Source: Brachionus manjavacas | Taxonomy: Eukaryota > Rotifera > Eurotatoria > Ploima > Brachionidae | Assembly: GCA_019054805.1 (NCBI GenBank) | Contig: JAHQIY010000027.1 | Location: 124,001 to 188,000, forward strand | Direction: 5' to 3' | Length of the DNA stretch: 64,000 bases | Part shown: one piece after another, positions 47,501 to 55,643 of the stretch | Layout of the letters: every line of letters begins with the position of its first letter | Numbering within the stretch: position 1 is the stretch's first letter | Notes under the pieces: model-generated | What the model was told of the DNA's origin: nothing | The model's database searches: none | Seen by the model: only the letters and a program-made list of their open reading frames with translations | Position numbers and translations under genes: made by a program

Positions 47501-48724
47501 AGTTTTGGTTCACCGGTACTGCCACATCTATACTTTTTCATTCAGTTGTTAAGGTTCACATATTTGAAAGGAGTAAAACAATTGTTCATTTTAATCCAGC
47601 ATTAATTCAAAGAAGCAAAGATAAAAATAAGATTTAAATGCGCCATAACTCTGCCGTTAGCCGGTCCCAAGCCCAGGATGAGAAAAGAGGAGGGTGGTGG
47701 CAGCCACACAATGTGGTCTTCTACGAGTCTGAAGAAGAGCTGTATTACGGGTACATAGATCTACGGGTCTTTGTCCTAGTCTTGTCGTATGAGGGTGCCG
47801 CTGGCTTTGACCATCACCCAGTATAGAATCTTAACAGAGCAAGAACTTGTTTTACAGCTGACCCTCTTTGGATAGCCGTAACTTTGGAAGCGCTAAAGTT
47901 AAGGCATTCTCTCGTAAAGAGAATGTCGCTTGGTTTGTGGTTCCAAGCTAGTCTAAATAGTTGTCGAGTTCGCAGCCTTTTAGTGCTCGGATGAGTGGCG
48001 CTGTTTATGATGAACGTCCCACGTGCTTCTTAGGGGAAGACGCCGTCATAACTATGCCGTTTGCCGGTCCCAAGCCCGGATGAAAAAATAGGAGGGTGAC
48101 AAGCGATCAAGAGAAATCATTATTTTAAAATATTAAATAGATCATTAAAATTAAGAAAAAAAATATTTTTTCTTTCTTAAAATCGTTAGAAATATTTTTC
48201 CAGAATCTTATCTGCTATTAATTTTTAAGATTAAAAGTGATCAGAAAAAGTACCTGACTGTAAAAGACCTATCCTGATTATCGTGAATTTCTTTAAATAT
48301 GTGTTGAATAGTTCTGGGAATTATTCCGCGTTGTTGGTAGTTTTCAGTTGCGCCAGTCATGGAAAAAGTTTTACCAGCTCCCGTCTGTCCATAGCACATA
48401 ACTGTACCATTGTATCCGTCGAGAACACTCAGAGCAATGTCTTTGACCACTTTATCATAAACAGAATCCTGTGACACATTATGTAGTATGCCGTCGACTT
48501 TAAACGACCAGTCGTTTATTTGATTGTTGACATAAGCCTGACTGTTTGTCTTTTTTCTATTATAAATATTTACAGCCTTGAATTAAAGGTTTAAAAATCA
48601 AGAACAAAATTTTCCAAACACATACTTTTCCATCGGAGCCAAATTCGATCATATCATCAGCAAAGTTATCACATGGTCTACTACGCAAGTAAACCTTAAC
48701 TTTGGTCTGTCTAGGTCCGGGCAT
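35146..48724 (-). CDS. kif9: Kinesin family 9 (KIF9-like), complete, 12 exons
   Basis: This is a ciliary/flagellar kinesin. Exons in transcript order: 48626-48724, 48254-48549, 46270-46453, 46042-46218, 45778-45990, 45651-45728, 40818-41410, 40679-40764, 40315-40617, 35497-35588, 35348-35449 and 35146-35295. Phases agree at every junction and sum to 790 residues, the length I recall for human KIF9. Visible are the P-loop GQTGAGKT (87-94), switch I SSRSH (209-213), switch II DLAGSE (241-246), RQSKLTHLLKDSIGGNC, the KIF9-type neck and tail (YEPLSEHQLYEIENQCRRYI; VIDEEEFALINKLQDLK; CRQRL..EFDAWYNETY). An upstream in-frame ATG at 48769 would add 15 residues. Introns 2, 6 and 9 (1.8, 4.2 and 4.7 kb) hold transposons; the others are short. 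The exon 1/2 acceptor (AAAAAG) is the least certain border. Confidence 0.9.
36277..37069 (+). mobile_element. pogo-like TA element with ~100-bp ends and HTH-only ORF
   Basis: The inverted ends are CGTAATGCCGTGCG then GCATTAAAC(T/A)TGTGG and TAAACA(C/T)GTGTTTTT, paired between 36277-36390 and 36950-37069, each bordered by TA. Inside, a 55-codon frame (36596-36763) reads NRKRYSMEFKTKVIMKYKSL, the usual start of a pogo/IS3-type helix-turn-helix, then a short coiled coil and a stop. No catalytic domain is present. It sits in kif9 intron 9. Confidence 0.65.
37080..37240. repeat. Cluster of TTACGT/ACGTAA motifs
   Basis: About ten near-palindromic units (TTTTACGTAAAATTACGTTA, ATAAATTACGTGAAATGAC, AACGTAATTTGACGTAAAAT) are packed in 160 bases beside the pogo-like element. 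Some pair as inverted repeats. This is not a regular tandem array. Confidence 0.55.
37849..38201. mobile_element. Foldback element (copy 2), 9-bp target duplication
   Basis: GGCAATGTGAAATATTAGTA..AAATTACAGTACAAAAAGTA at the left is mirrored almost perfectly for about 150 bases on the right, ending TTTCACATTGCC. CCTTAATTT is duplicated at 37840-37848 and 38202-38210. The core has CTCTGCAAAAACTCTGCAAT and its inverse. The near-perfect arms imply a young insertion. It lies in kif9 intron 9. Confidence 0.9.
38323..39290 (+). pseudogene. LINE family-1 fragments (pre-RT linker and FADD box)
   Basis: The plus strand reads MFGDLLATPFSHHLNLVESE, then VSQEIRDFLKN and NLNEPITLLEITNALKK, the linker ahead of the reverse transcriptase. 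After a gap come NGEYSLLFADDLFTFYIFKE and DEQEKWLFKWKMKIYLDDS-type sequence with stops. An antiparallel LINE piece lies between the two parts (38930-39100). Confidence 0.6.
38930..39100 (-). pseudogene. LINE C-terminal fragment, another family
   Basis: The minus strand reads NRIVNKWNLLPDEVIVSKTV-NEFKNKLDTFLKLPQGVFDAL-stop. 'R.VN.WN.LP..V..A.....FK..LD' is the conserved last segment of CR1/L2-like ORF2 proteins. The trailing ACTACTACT sequence resembles the end of the element at 44480-45285. Confidence 0.6.
39300..40300. other. kif9 intron 9 remainder, no feature
   Basis: AT-rich. A short imperfect hairpin (GTACTAGTTCTTAC..ATACTAGTAC, 39814-39885) is the only structure I see. Confidence 0.4.
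40315..41410 (-). CDS. kif9: kif9 exons 7-9, coiled-coil tail
   Basis: Exon 7 begins RMMQKLDSEVKMLRQELAMH and covers the 'LTN..YEPLS' box shared by KIF9 and KIF6. A lysine/serine-rich linker follows. Exon 8 reads TPPTKNAAFEEFKAERGNEI-NRIWNENK, and exon 9 continues SSKRRQYSDLAHKINETKSL to CRQRLIQ. The introns between them are about 54 and 61 bases. Confidence 0.9.
41826..42216. mobile_element. Foldback-family relative with weaker arms
   Basis: The ends GCATTGTGAAGTTTTGTTCA and TGAACGAAACTTCACAATGC are inverted, and ATGACTGT(A) is duplicated at 41818-41826 and 42217-42225. The ends match copies 1-4, but the arms inside have largely lost pairing and the CTGCA core is not recognisable. An older or divergent member, in kif9 intron 6. 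Confidence 0.7.
42569..42960 (+). pseudogene. Probable transposase N-terminal remnant
   Basis: The frame includes VLEPPKQTRKRGKAFTYYLY, KRFDNFDDIIN (stop), then IKKCKSCEMPLKKRKYFYCV-NKCK. The K/R-rich lead-in, 'KRF.NFD...' and a Cys/Tyr-rich end resemble the zinc-finger N-terminus of MULE/FLYWCH-type transposases. The match is by general pattern only. Confidence 0.3.
43060..44430 (+). mobile_element. LINE family-1 copy, 3' half, in kif9 intron 6
   Basis: The plus strand reads QGAVPKAWKSANITMIPKKS, DPSYYRSISITSCLGKLLER, EQSGLRKHRRTADFLEF and IFADDLVTFLFIKK (catalytic box kept). It continues with FNLRINGNKIETLKEIKFLG, IKLLRVSNRLFELSERYVRA and RLVEEYNKGFESRNIKYPTQ, and ends with the tail GGAACTTTAGCTCGGTACAG-AAAACAAATAAATAAA. 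Several stops and frame changes make it dead. It lies opposite to kif9 transcription. Confidence 0.8.
44480..45285 (+). mobile_element. Second-family LINE, C-terminal part
   Basis: The pieces are INLDLKINGKLVCEKDLGIY, INHGLKWNVQIRNCTAKANK, REKYNIKFLYASLVGPHLD (stop) and [15 protein letters not shown]. They continue with LIQMYKLTNNLEKVNFVNGL, RFNFSVNRVVNVWNSLPVDV and ILNCFKSGSFKIMK. This is the CR1/L2-like ORF2 end. The tail ACTACTACTACTAATACTAT-TATGCAACAAG closes it. The related broken copy is at 59809-61460. Confidence 0.75.
45290..45515 (+). repeat. LINE family-1 3' end
   Basis: LVEEYREGFESRFIEYPTRL-type sequence (one stop upstream) is followed by the 3' UTR and the tail CCGAAGGAGCATTAGCTCGA-TACAGATTTACAAATAAATA. 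Confidence 0.7.
45651..48724 (-). CDS. kif9: kif9 motor-domain exons 1-6
   Basis: Exon 1 starts MPGPRQTKVKVYLRSRPCDN. Exon 2 carries the P-loop. Exon 3 was not obvious as an open frame: it joins in phase after a 1.8 kb intron and reads IGYIEIYNEQLYDLLSPVPL, then DVFVKGLTYQMCSSEEEAL. Exon 4 carries switch I and II. Exon 5 carries INKSLSFLEQAVIGLSDSRK, and exon 6 STLRFASRMMNVTVEPAVNE. Together they form one uninterrupted kinesin motor followed by the neck, so the catalytic core looks intact. Confidence 0.9.
46743..46860 (-). repeat. Dispersed ~105-bp repeat, copy B
   Basis: On the minus strand it reads GCAGTAGCCTCTGTGTCAAA-TCGGAGCC..TTGCTCAAAAAGG..CATTATCCACTTGGATAGAA-TAGGG. It is co-linear with 14765-14875. 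It lies in kif9 intron 2. Confidence 0.6.
47024..47400. mobile_element. Inverted-repeat (MITE-like) element with 75-bp ends
   Basis: TCATCTAATATAAAATAATT..AAAAAACTAGTTGTTATTAA..AACAGTAATAGGCCAT at the left is inverted at 47332-47398. TA lies outside both ends, which suggests a Tc1/mariner-type miniature element. It sits in kif9 intron 2 and has no coding capacity. Confidence 0.6.
47637..48105. repeat. GC-rich inserted block bounded by two copies of a CCGGTCCCAAGCCC motif
   Basis: GCCATAACTCTGCCGTTAGC-CGGTCCCAAGCCCAGGATGA (47641) and GTCATAACTATGCCGTTTGC-CGGTCCCAAGCCCGGATGAA (48048) lie about 410 bases apart in direct orientation, each followed by AGGAGGGTG. The block is far richer in GC than the kif9 intron it occupies. 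It has no reverse transcriptase motifs. It may be the 3' untranslated end of a non-LTR element inserted in tandem, or part of a satellite. The open frame at 47638-47826 is not supported. Confidence 0.55.
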
Positions 48725-48769
48725 TTTTTGGCAATATGCAGATAGATTTTGTTTTATCCGTTTATTCAT

Positions 48770-49430
48770 ATGAGCAAAAGCTTGCTTTTAGTAACTAATA
48801 AACTTTGTGTTTCTTGTAGCCATGACAACCGTACATAAAACCAAACATATTTAAAAACTTGTAAAATTGTTTACTTAAAATTGAGTGACGAAATAATTCA
48901 AGCCTGTAGGAAGTTTTGAGCCTTGGAACCTAAAATTCTAATAAATTCATAATTTTGTCTCGATCATGAATCCAAATATTTAATTTTAAACATTAAAAAT
49001 ACTATGGAATTTTGTTTACTTATTATAATAAAATAATATAGATTTTTAAGTATTTTTTTTTAAAGGAATTCTATATTAAAATTTTTAATTTTATTTTAGA
49101 TTTAAAAAAATGATAAAAAATATTGAATCATTAAGACTTGAAAATTTCCTGAAAATTTTTACAATATTTTTACACCTTAAATAATTTTTATCATGAGCAA
49201 AAAAGAAAAAAAATTAGACATCAATCAAAATTTTGATTAATAAATTGAATTGATTGATTTAAAGAAAAAAATATTTTTCAGACATGAAAAGCAAAGACTC
49301 GTGTTACATCTATTCCAAATAAACATTTCTCAATTTTAACTTTTTATCTATTAGATTCACAAATATTTTTTACTAAAAAATAAATTCAATCTACATTAAA
49401 AAGACTTAGTTATTTCATTTATTTAAAAAA
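48770..49430. other. kif9 upstream region, AT-rich
   Basis: No feature is seen beyond the likely promoter and leader of kif9. No TATA-like motif can be singled out in such AT-rich sequence. Confidence 0.4.
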
Positions 49431-49431
49431 A

Positions 49432-49870
49432 TTAGTAAAATTTAGAATGGTCTCCAGCAAAAATTGGCCAAGCTGGAGGATCAGCTGTAGAAGTGAATCT
49501 AGTGATGAAAGTTAAAACTGTTTTAAAAAGTTCCAAGCTTAGTAATATATTGGGTGTATACAAATAATAAAGACTAAATACAAATAATTCATTATTCTTT
49601 CCTAAATTCAGTTTTATACTAAGGAGTTCGGAATTGAATTCCTCGTAATAAAAATCTTGTATAAATTCAATTCCTTTTTTAATTAAAATAGCTACTCCTT
49701 CTACATACTTGTTGCGTGATTTCGTTACGGACTGATAATTTTGAAAATCAAGATAAATATTTGCTTCACTCAAATCTATTTTTAATTCATTGAGCAAAAA
49801 AATGTCGGGACATTTTTGAGAAAAAAAATTGCCTAAGAGATGAACCCTACTGCCTTATTTGATTAAAAAA
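49432..49870 (-). pseudogene. LINE family-1 endonuclease fragment
   Basis: The minus strand reads CPDIFLLNE, then LNELKIDLSEANIYLDFQNY, GVAILIKKGIEFIQDFYYEE, SELLSIKLNLGKNNELFVFS and WPIFAGDHSKFY. This is the APE-type endonuclease order (E in 'LNE', 'GVAILIKKGI', and 'GDHSKF' where GDFN.. is usual). It is broken at both ends. Confidence 0.6.
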
Positions 49871-50830
49871 GGTACACTTTGCTTTTGGCAAATTTTTAAA
49901 TTTTGTAAAGTTATAATATTTAGATTTAATAAGTAACATTATAATAGTTTAAATTTTATTAATAAATTAATAAAATCTTACATTAATCTAATACAGACTT
50001 GTGCATAAGTCACAAAAATTTAAGTCAAAGTTATTAGTTGACTTTAAGTTTTTTTTTACAATTAACAATCAGAAAAACCATATAATTTTAAAAAATTAAA
50101 TTCTATTTCTTTAAGAAATGTATCGCCTATTTATTCATGTGCGTTATTCAACGTAATATATTTTTTGTCTAAAGGCTGAACCTTATGGATAAATTTAGAT
50201 AACTCTGACCAATATAATTATAATATTATGGTTAATTTAGAAATTTATTTCATTAAATAAAAAAATTTAAAGCATTGACTTGACTTCAAAAAAATTATTG
50301 ACTATTATTATTGCTTTTATTTTGATGCTATTTTTAGCACTTTCTTTTTACGCTTCCTAGAACTCAGGTAAAAAAATGTGAATGCTAAATAAAAAATTAA
50401 TTAGTTTATAATTGTAGTCTTGTTTTGTAAGGAAGTAAATTTTGATTCATTAATTCTAATTTTATTTTTAAATCTTTGAAATCAAAATAATACTCTGAAT
50501 AATTCAAGTTTGAAAAATATTTCAGAGTTTATATAAAACAATTTAAAACTATGATATTAATTTAAAAAAATATTAGTTTTAAAAAATGTCTTTTATTAAA
50601 TATATTTAAAAAAATGACTTTTGAATGTAAATTGTCAAATTAAAATCACAACAAAAAAAAATTTAATTCTTTTTTGGAGTGCATGCCCATTTCTCTAACT
50701 AAAAAATATAAAAAGAATATATTTAGGCATTATAAATCTAATTCACAAATTAGATTGGATTATTAACAAGTTCGATTTTCAACAAGAAAGATAAAAAACT
50801 TTAAAATAGAAAAATATGTCAATCAATTTT
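49871..50830. other. AT-rich intergenic DNA, no feature
   Basis: No exon, RNA gene or repeat boundary recognised. It contains the 3' flank of the WD40 gene. Confidence 0.45.
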
Positions 50831-50831
50831 T

Positions 50832-52541
50832 CTAAATAATTGAAAAAAAATATAAACAGTTGAAAAATGTCTTATCAAAAATTAAAATTAGATTGTTTTC
50901 ATATCCTGAAATTACATTACCATTTTGCATTATTGCCAAACATTCAACCGAATAATTATGACAATTGATAGTCCTTATGCATTCGAAACTTTCTTCATGC
51001 CATATTTTAATTGTTTTATCCCGTGATCCGGATACTATATTACCGTTTTGCATTATTGCTAAACAAAGAACCCAATTAGTGTGACCTTTTAAAGTCTTTA
51101 TACATTCGAAATTGTCCTTGTCCAAAATATATATTGTATTATCCCATGATCCCAAGACAATATTACCGTTCTGCATTATTGCTAAACATTCAACCGAACT
51201 ATTGTGACAATTGATAGTCTTTAAGCATTCAAAAGTGTCCTTGCACCATATTTTTATTGTTTTATCATCTGAACTTGATACAATGTTACCATTCGGCATT
51301 ATTGCCATACAAACAACACATTCATTATGACCATATAAAGTTTTTAAACATTTAAAAGTGTCTTTGTCGAATATTTTAATTGCTTCTTTATCTGATCCCG
51401 AGACAATGTTACCGTTCTGCATTATTGTCAAACACATTTCCCCAATATTCTGACCATTTATAATCTTTAAACATTCAAAAGTGTCTTTATCAAATATTTT
51501 AATTATTTCATCGTCACAAACTGAGACAATATTGCCGTTCGGCAGGATTAATAAACAAAATATCCAATTTGTGTGCCCTTTAATGATCCTTAAGCATTCG
51601 AAATTGTTTTTATCTATTATTTCTATTGCATTGCCCAATGATCCTGACACAATGTTGCCGTTGTGCATTATTGACAAACATTCAACACACTTATTATGCT
51701 CATTTATGGTCTTTATACATTCAAAAGTGTTTTTGCACCATATTTTTAATGTTTTATCTGGTGATCCTGAAACAATATTACCACTCTGCATTATTGTCAA
51801 ACATTTTACAGAACTGTTATGCTCTTCTAAAGTTTTTAAGCATTCAAAATTGTCTTTGTCCCATATTTTTATACTTTTATCATCGGATCCAGAAACAATA
51901 TTACCAATATGCATTATTGTCAAACATTTTACACACTTTTTATGCTCATTTATAGTCTTTAAGCATTCAAAACTTTCTTCATGCCATATTTTAATTGTTT
52001 TATCCCGTGATCCGGATACTATATTACCGTTTTGCATTATTGCTAAACAAAGAACCCAATTAGTGTGACCTTTTAAAGTCTTTATACATTCGAAATTGTC
52101 CTTGTCCAAAATATATATCGTATTATCCCATGATCCCAAGACAATATTACCGTTCTGCATTATTGCTAAACATTCAACCGAACTATTGTGACAATTGATA
52201 GTCTTTAAGCATTCAAAAGTGTCCTTGCACCATATTTTTATTGTTTTATCTTTTGATCCTGAAATTATATTACCGCCATGCATTATTGATAAACATCTAA
52301 CCGAACTATTGTGACCATTTATAGTTTTTAAGCATTCTAAGGTAAATTTGTCCCATATTTTTATTGTGTTATCATCTGACCCTGACACAATATTCCCGCT
52401 TTGCATTTTAGCCAAACAAGATACATTGTCTTTATGGTAACTGTTAAATTCCTCAGCATATGTTGGATGATGTTCTCTATTAAAATTATTTTCTTTTTTT
52501 TTCCATTTTTCCCAAAGTTTCTCAATTTTTAATTCTATCAT
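50832..52541 (-). CDS. WD40-repeat protein, about 13 repeats, single exon
   Basis: The 569 residues are an N-terminal basic/acidic helix (about 1-39, KIEKLWEKWKKKENNFN) followed by about 13 units of exactly 41 residues. The unit pattern is V.CL.IM..GNIVSGS.D.TIKIW....FECLKTI..H..., and the thirteenth is cut short. This forms one or two beta-propellers for protein-protein contacts; no enzymatic domain is visible. Repeats 2-4 and 10-12 are almost identical. Repeats 8 and 9 have lost key residues (IF or II for IW). The frame stays open for some 27 codons upstream of the first ATG with no other ATG, so an upstream spliced exon is possible. The regular units and lack of introns fit a lineage-specific expanded family. 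I cannot assign an orthologue. Confidence 0.85.
   Translation of the reverse strand: MIELKIEKLWEKWKKKENNFNREHHPTYAEEFNSYHKDNVSCLAKMQSGNIVSGSDDNTIKIWDKFTLECLKTINGHNSSVRCLSIMHGGNIISGSKDKTIKIWCKDTFECLKTINCHNSSVECLAIMQNGNIVLGSWDNTIYILDKDNFECIKTLKGHTNWVLCLAIMQNGNIVSGSRDKTIKIWHEESFECLKTINEHKKCVKCLTIMHIGNIVSGSDDKSIKIWDKDNFECLKTLEEHNSSVKCLTIMQSGNIVSGSPDKTLKIWCKNTFECIKTINEHNKCVECLSIMHNGNIVSGSLGNAIEIIDKNNFECLRIIKGHTNWIFCLLILPNGNIVSVCDDEIIKIFDKDTFECLKIINGQNIGEMCLTIMQNGNIVSGSDKEAIKIFDKDTFKCLKTLYGHNECVVCMAIMPNGNIVSSSDDKTIKIWCKDTFECLKTINCHNSSVECLAIMQNGNIVLGSWDNTIYILDKDNFECIKTLKGHTNWVLCLAIMQNGNIVSGSRDKTIKIWHEESFECIRTINCHNYSVECLAIMQNGNVISGYENNLILIFDKTFFNCLYFFSII
50986..52250 (-). repeat. 123-bp tandem coding repeats with a 281-bp duplicated block
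   Basis: The plus-strand segments 50986-51266 and 51970-52250 differ at only one base that I can see (T at 51135, C at 52119). They are offset by 984 bases, exactly 8 x 123. Neighbouring units differ far more. This points to recent gene conversion or unequal exchange within the gene. Confidence 0.9.
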
Positions 52542-52599
52542 AATTGATCTATGTTTTAAAATACTTTGTATCCTCTTTTTTAATTCTAATTCTTTTCTG

Positions 52600-53225
52600 T
52601 TTCTATGGAAATTTTTTAGTCGGTTAATTTATTTATTTATTTTAAATTTTTTCTAAGTCATCAAATACTTGAATTTGAATAATAGAAATTGAGCAATTTA
52701 TGCACAAATGAATATGCACCCCCAGTAAAAACATTAATGCATATTTTATTGCGGATTTAGATAAGCTGATTCGAACACATAATTTTTTAATTTTTTGACC
52801 ACTAGTTCAGAAATATGGCATCTAAAAATTTCAAAGAGTCAAATTCGTTAAAAATTCTTAGTCATATTTCAAACAATACACTTCAATTTTCACCAAAATA
52901 CTCAAAATTGAATTATTAAAAAAAATTTTTTTTAATTTTAAATTTTCTGTTATTTTTAAAAAAATTCATTAAATACTGTAAGAGATATTTTGTGTTTGAG
53001 GTCTTGTTTGTTTTAAAGCATGGCATTGTGAATTTCTATACAAACCTTTCAAAAATTAGAAAAATAAAATTCTATTACATTGTTTAAATTAACAAAATTG
53101 AGCTTTTTAAATTTTGATGATTTACCAGCATGACAAAAAAAAAAAAAAAAAAATTAATTTTAATCCACAAGGAAATATTAATGATCAAATAAAATATCAA
53201 TATCAATACCAAATATTATCAATTT
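52600..53225. other. AT-rich upstream region of the WD40 gene
   Basis: No gene. GGCATTGTGAATTTC at 53025 looks like a single foldback-family end without its partner. Confidence 0.4.
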
Positions 53226-53229
53226 AAAT

Positions 53230-53400
53230 ATCACCGGTGTTACTTGGCCTTGGTTTTTTAATGACCGCCGAGACAGCAGCGCCGTCTCCACTCCAAGTAT
53301 TAAAGAGATAAAAGCAACAATTATTTTCTAAGGTCAATGTAAAGTAGCTACCATGGACGGCACCCGTAGTAAGTCGTCTCCGCAAGTATTATTATTATCA
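53230..53400. other. GC-rich islet with open frames on both strands
   Basis: Around CCGCCGAGACAGCAGCGCCG (53264) and ATGGACGGCACCCGTAGTAA (53353) the composition jumps. The plus strand could start MDGTRSKSSPQ and then meet a donor-like GTATTA. The minus strand carries an open run including NTWSGDGAAVSAVIKKPRPS-NTGDI-stop. Neither matches a family I know. It could be a single exon, a SINE-like insert or a promoter. Confidence 0.35.
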
Positions 53401-53849
53401 TTATTATATTATCAATTTATTTATCTTCTGAGTCATAAATTACTCAATACAAGACAACCTTTACTTGTACCACTTAAAACTGGTTTTGTTTTTAAATCAC
53501 TGATTCTAATCCGAATAGAATTCAGCTATTCATCAATCTTGTGTAAAAATATTCAAAGATTTATACCATTAGCCGTTGTTGACCTTGGTTCAATCAGATT
53601 GTCAGTGTTCCTTAAATTATATTTTAAATTCCTTGAGTCATTTTTATTTAGTTTCATTCTTAAATTTTGGGGCGAATTACGAAAAAAAAAAGTTTTAAAA
53701 GCAAAAGATAACATTCTATAAAGAATTCTATGCTGAAAAGCAAATAACCCATATTTTTCTAGATAATTATTAATATCATTGAATTTATCAACTTAAAATT
53801 TAAATTTAAATAATTTAAAAATTGAGAAAAAATTATCTATTTATTTTTT

Positions 53850-54060
53850 TGTATATTTGTATTGAGCTAAGGCTCCTTCAGATAAAAAAAAAAAAATCAA
53901 AATAAAATAAAGTTTAAAATGGGATAAAATATATAAAAAAAAAAAAAAAAAAATAAATTAAAAAAAAAATAAATAAAAAAAAAAAAAGAATAAAATAAAA
54001 TAAAATAAAAAAAAAAAAAAAAAAAAAAAAAAATAAAAAAAATAAAATAAAATAAAATTA
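53850..54060 (-). repeat. LINE family-1 tail and A-rich 3' UTR
   Basis: GTATTGAGCTAAGGCTCCTT-CAGATAAA is the family tail on the minus strand. The following long A-rich run (AAAATAAAATAAA units) corresponds to its U-rich 3' untranslated part. The body is missing. Confidence 0.65.
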
Positions 54061-54452
54061 GATATATTGATATAGAGAAATAATAATTTTTAGCAAGTTA
54101 AATTATTGCGTCTTTTGAGCATGATCATAAATTTAAGTTTTAAGTGTCAGCTTCTCCAGTTTAATCAGCAATAATACTTAATGAATAAATTAATTGACAT
54201 TTTTAATTTAACTTCCCAAATTTTCAACAAAAAACTCAAAATCCTAATTTAAATGTTCTATTGCCTAGGCCTAGAGTTAATTTTATGTTACTTAATATTG
54301 ATCGATTCATAATTACACTCGCTGACAAAGACACTCACACAATTTACATAATCACATGCACACATACTCTAAACTAAAGCCTAATTAAAATTAATATAAA
54401 AAAACCCAAGTACTTAAGATAATTTTAGCTAAAAAAGAACAACAAAAAGAAA

Positions 54453-55643
54453 ATGAATTTCCTAAGCTCGACATTTGCCGAATTGGGCTTGTTCTCGCAA
54501 CCGCTCTCCTCCTATGAACAACTCTACCAGTTCAGTGTTGACAAGAGCGACGAGTTTTGGTCCGTGCTGGCCCAAAATCGTCTCGAATGGACAAAAAAAT
54601 TCGACCAAGTTCACTCAGGCCTAGGCTTTGGTGAGGCCGATTTTGAGCAAAAATGGTTCATGAACGGGACTTTGAATGTGTCGGTCAATTGTGTAGACCG
54701 ACATTGCCGGGCTAATCCGGACAAAACAGCGCTTATCTGGGAAAAAGACGAGCCTGGTCAGCACCAGTCCGTTTCTTACTCCCAATTAAGCCTGTTGACA
54801 AACAAATTCTCCAATTTGCTTTTGTCAATTAACGTGCAAAAAGGAGACACGGTCATAATCTACATGCCGACTTGTCTCTATGCAGTAGTGGCAATGCTGG
54901 CCTGTGCTCGCATTGGAGCGGTGCACAGCGTGGTCTTTGGCGGCTTTTCATCCGAATCGTTGGCTGCCAGAATTCACACCTGCAAATCCAAAGTGGTGAT
55001 CACGTGCAATCAGGGTTGGCGAGGTGGCAAATTGATTGAGTTCAAAAAAACTGTTGACAAGGCTCTGCAAGGCTGTGATTTTGTCAAACACGTTCTAGTC
55101 TATAGGAGAACACCTAATTTGTTTGAGCTTAGCCCACTTGATCTTGTCATCGATGAAGTGAGGGGTTAAGAAGAAAAATTTTTTTTTTCTATTTTATTAC
55201 AAAGGCGATGGAGACAATGTGTGATGTTTGTGAGCCTGTGGAAATGGACGCGAATGACCCGTTGTTCGTTTTGTTCACATCGGGAAGTACTGGCAAGCCC
55301 AAAGGCCTGGTTCACTCGAGTGCTGGCTATCTACTGGGAGCTAGTGTGACACACCAGATGGTCTTTGACTATAAAGAGAATGATGTTTTCGGCTGCTTGG
55401 CCGATATCGGATGGATCACTGGACACAGCTATGTTGTGTACGGGCCTTTGTGCAACGGAGCGACTAGTGTGCTCTTTGAGAGTACACCCACATATCCTGA
55501 CCCTGGTCGCTATTGGCAATCAGTCCAAAGCCTCAAGATCAATCAGTTGTATTTGGCGCCGACTGCAATCAGACTTTTGATCAAGTATGGAAATGACTAT
55601 GTGCAAAAATATGATCGCTCCTCACTCAAAACTCTTGGATCAG
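54453..55643 (+). CDS. acs: acs exons 1-2, N-terminal domain
   Basis: Exon 1 ends VIDE at donor GTGAGG; reading through gives a stop after RG. A 47-bp intron ends ACAAAG, and exon 2 continues [20 protein letters not shown] to SSLKTLGSG. It ends at G-GTAATT in phase 1, just before the family's 'VGEPIN' segment. Confidence 0.93.

Noticed and set aside
51481-52068. 195-codon plus-strand frame within the WD40 gene
   Set aside because: Periodic antisense image of the 123-bp repeats; hydrophobic repeats arise from the complement of the WD codons.
50832-52541. Regular 123-bp repeats considered as a CRISPR array or satellite
   Set aside because: The units are coding, keep one frame and show the WD40 residue pattern; there are no spacers.
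53353-53721. 122-codon frame starting MDGTRSKSS
   Set aside because: After the first 11 codons it is AT-rich and hydrophobic without motifs; probably runs through an intron or non-coding DNA.
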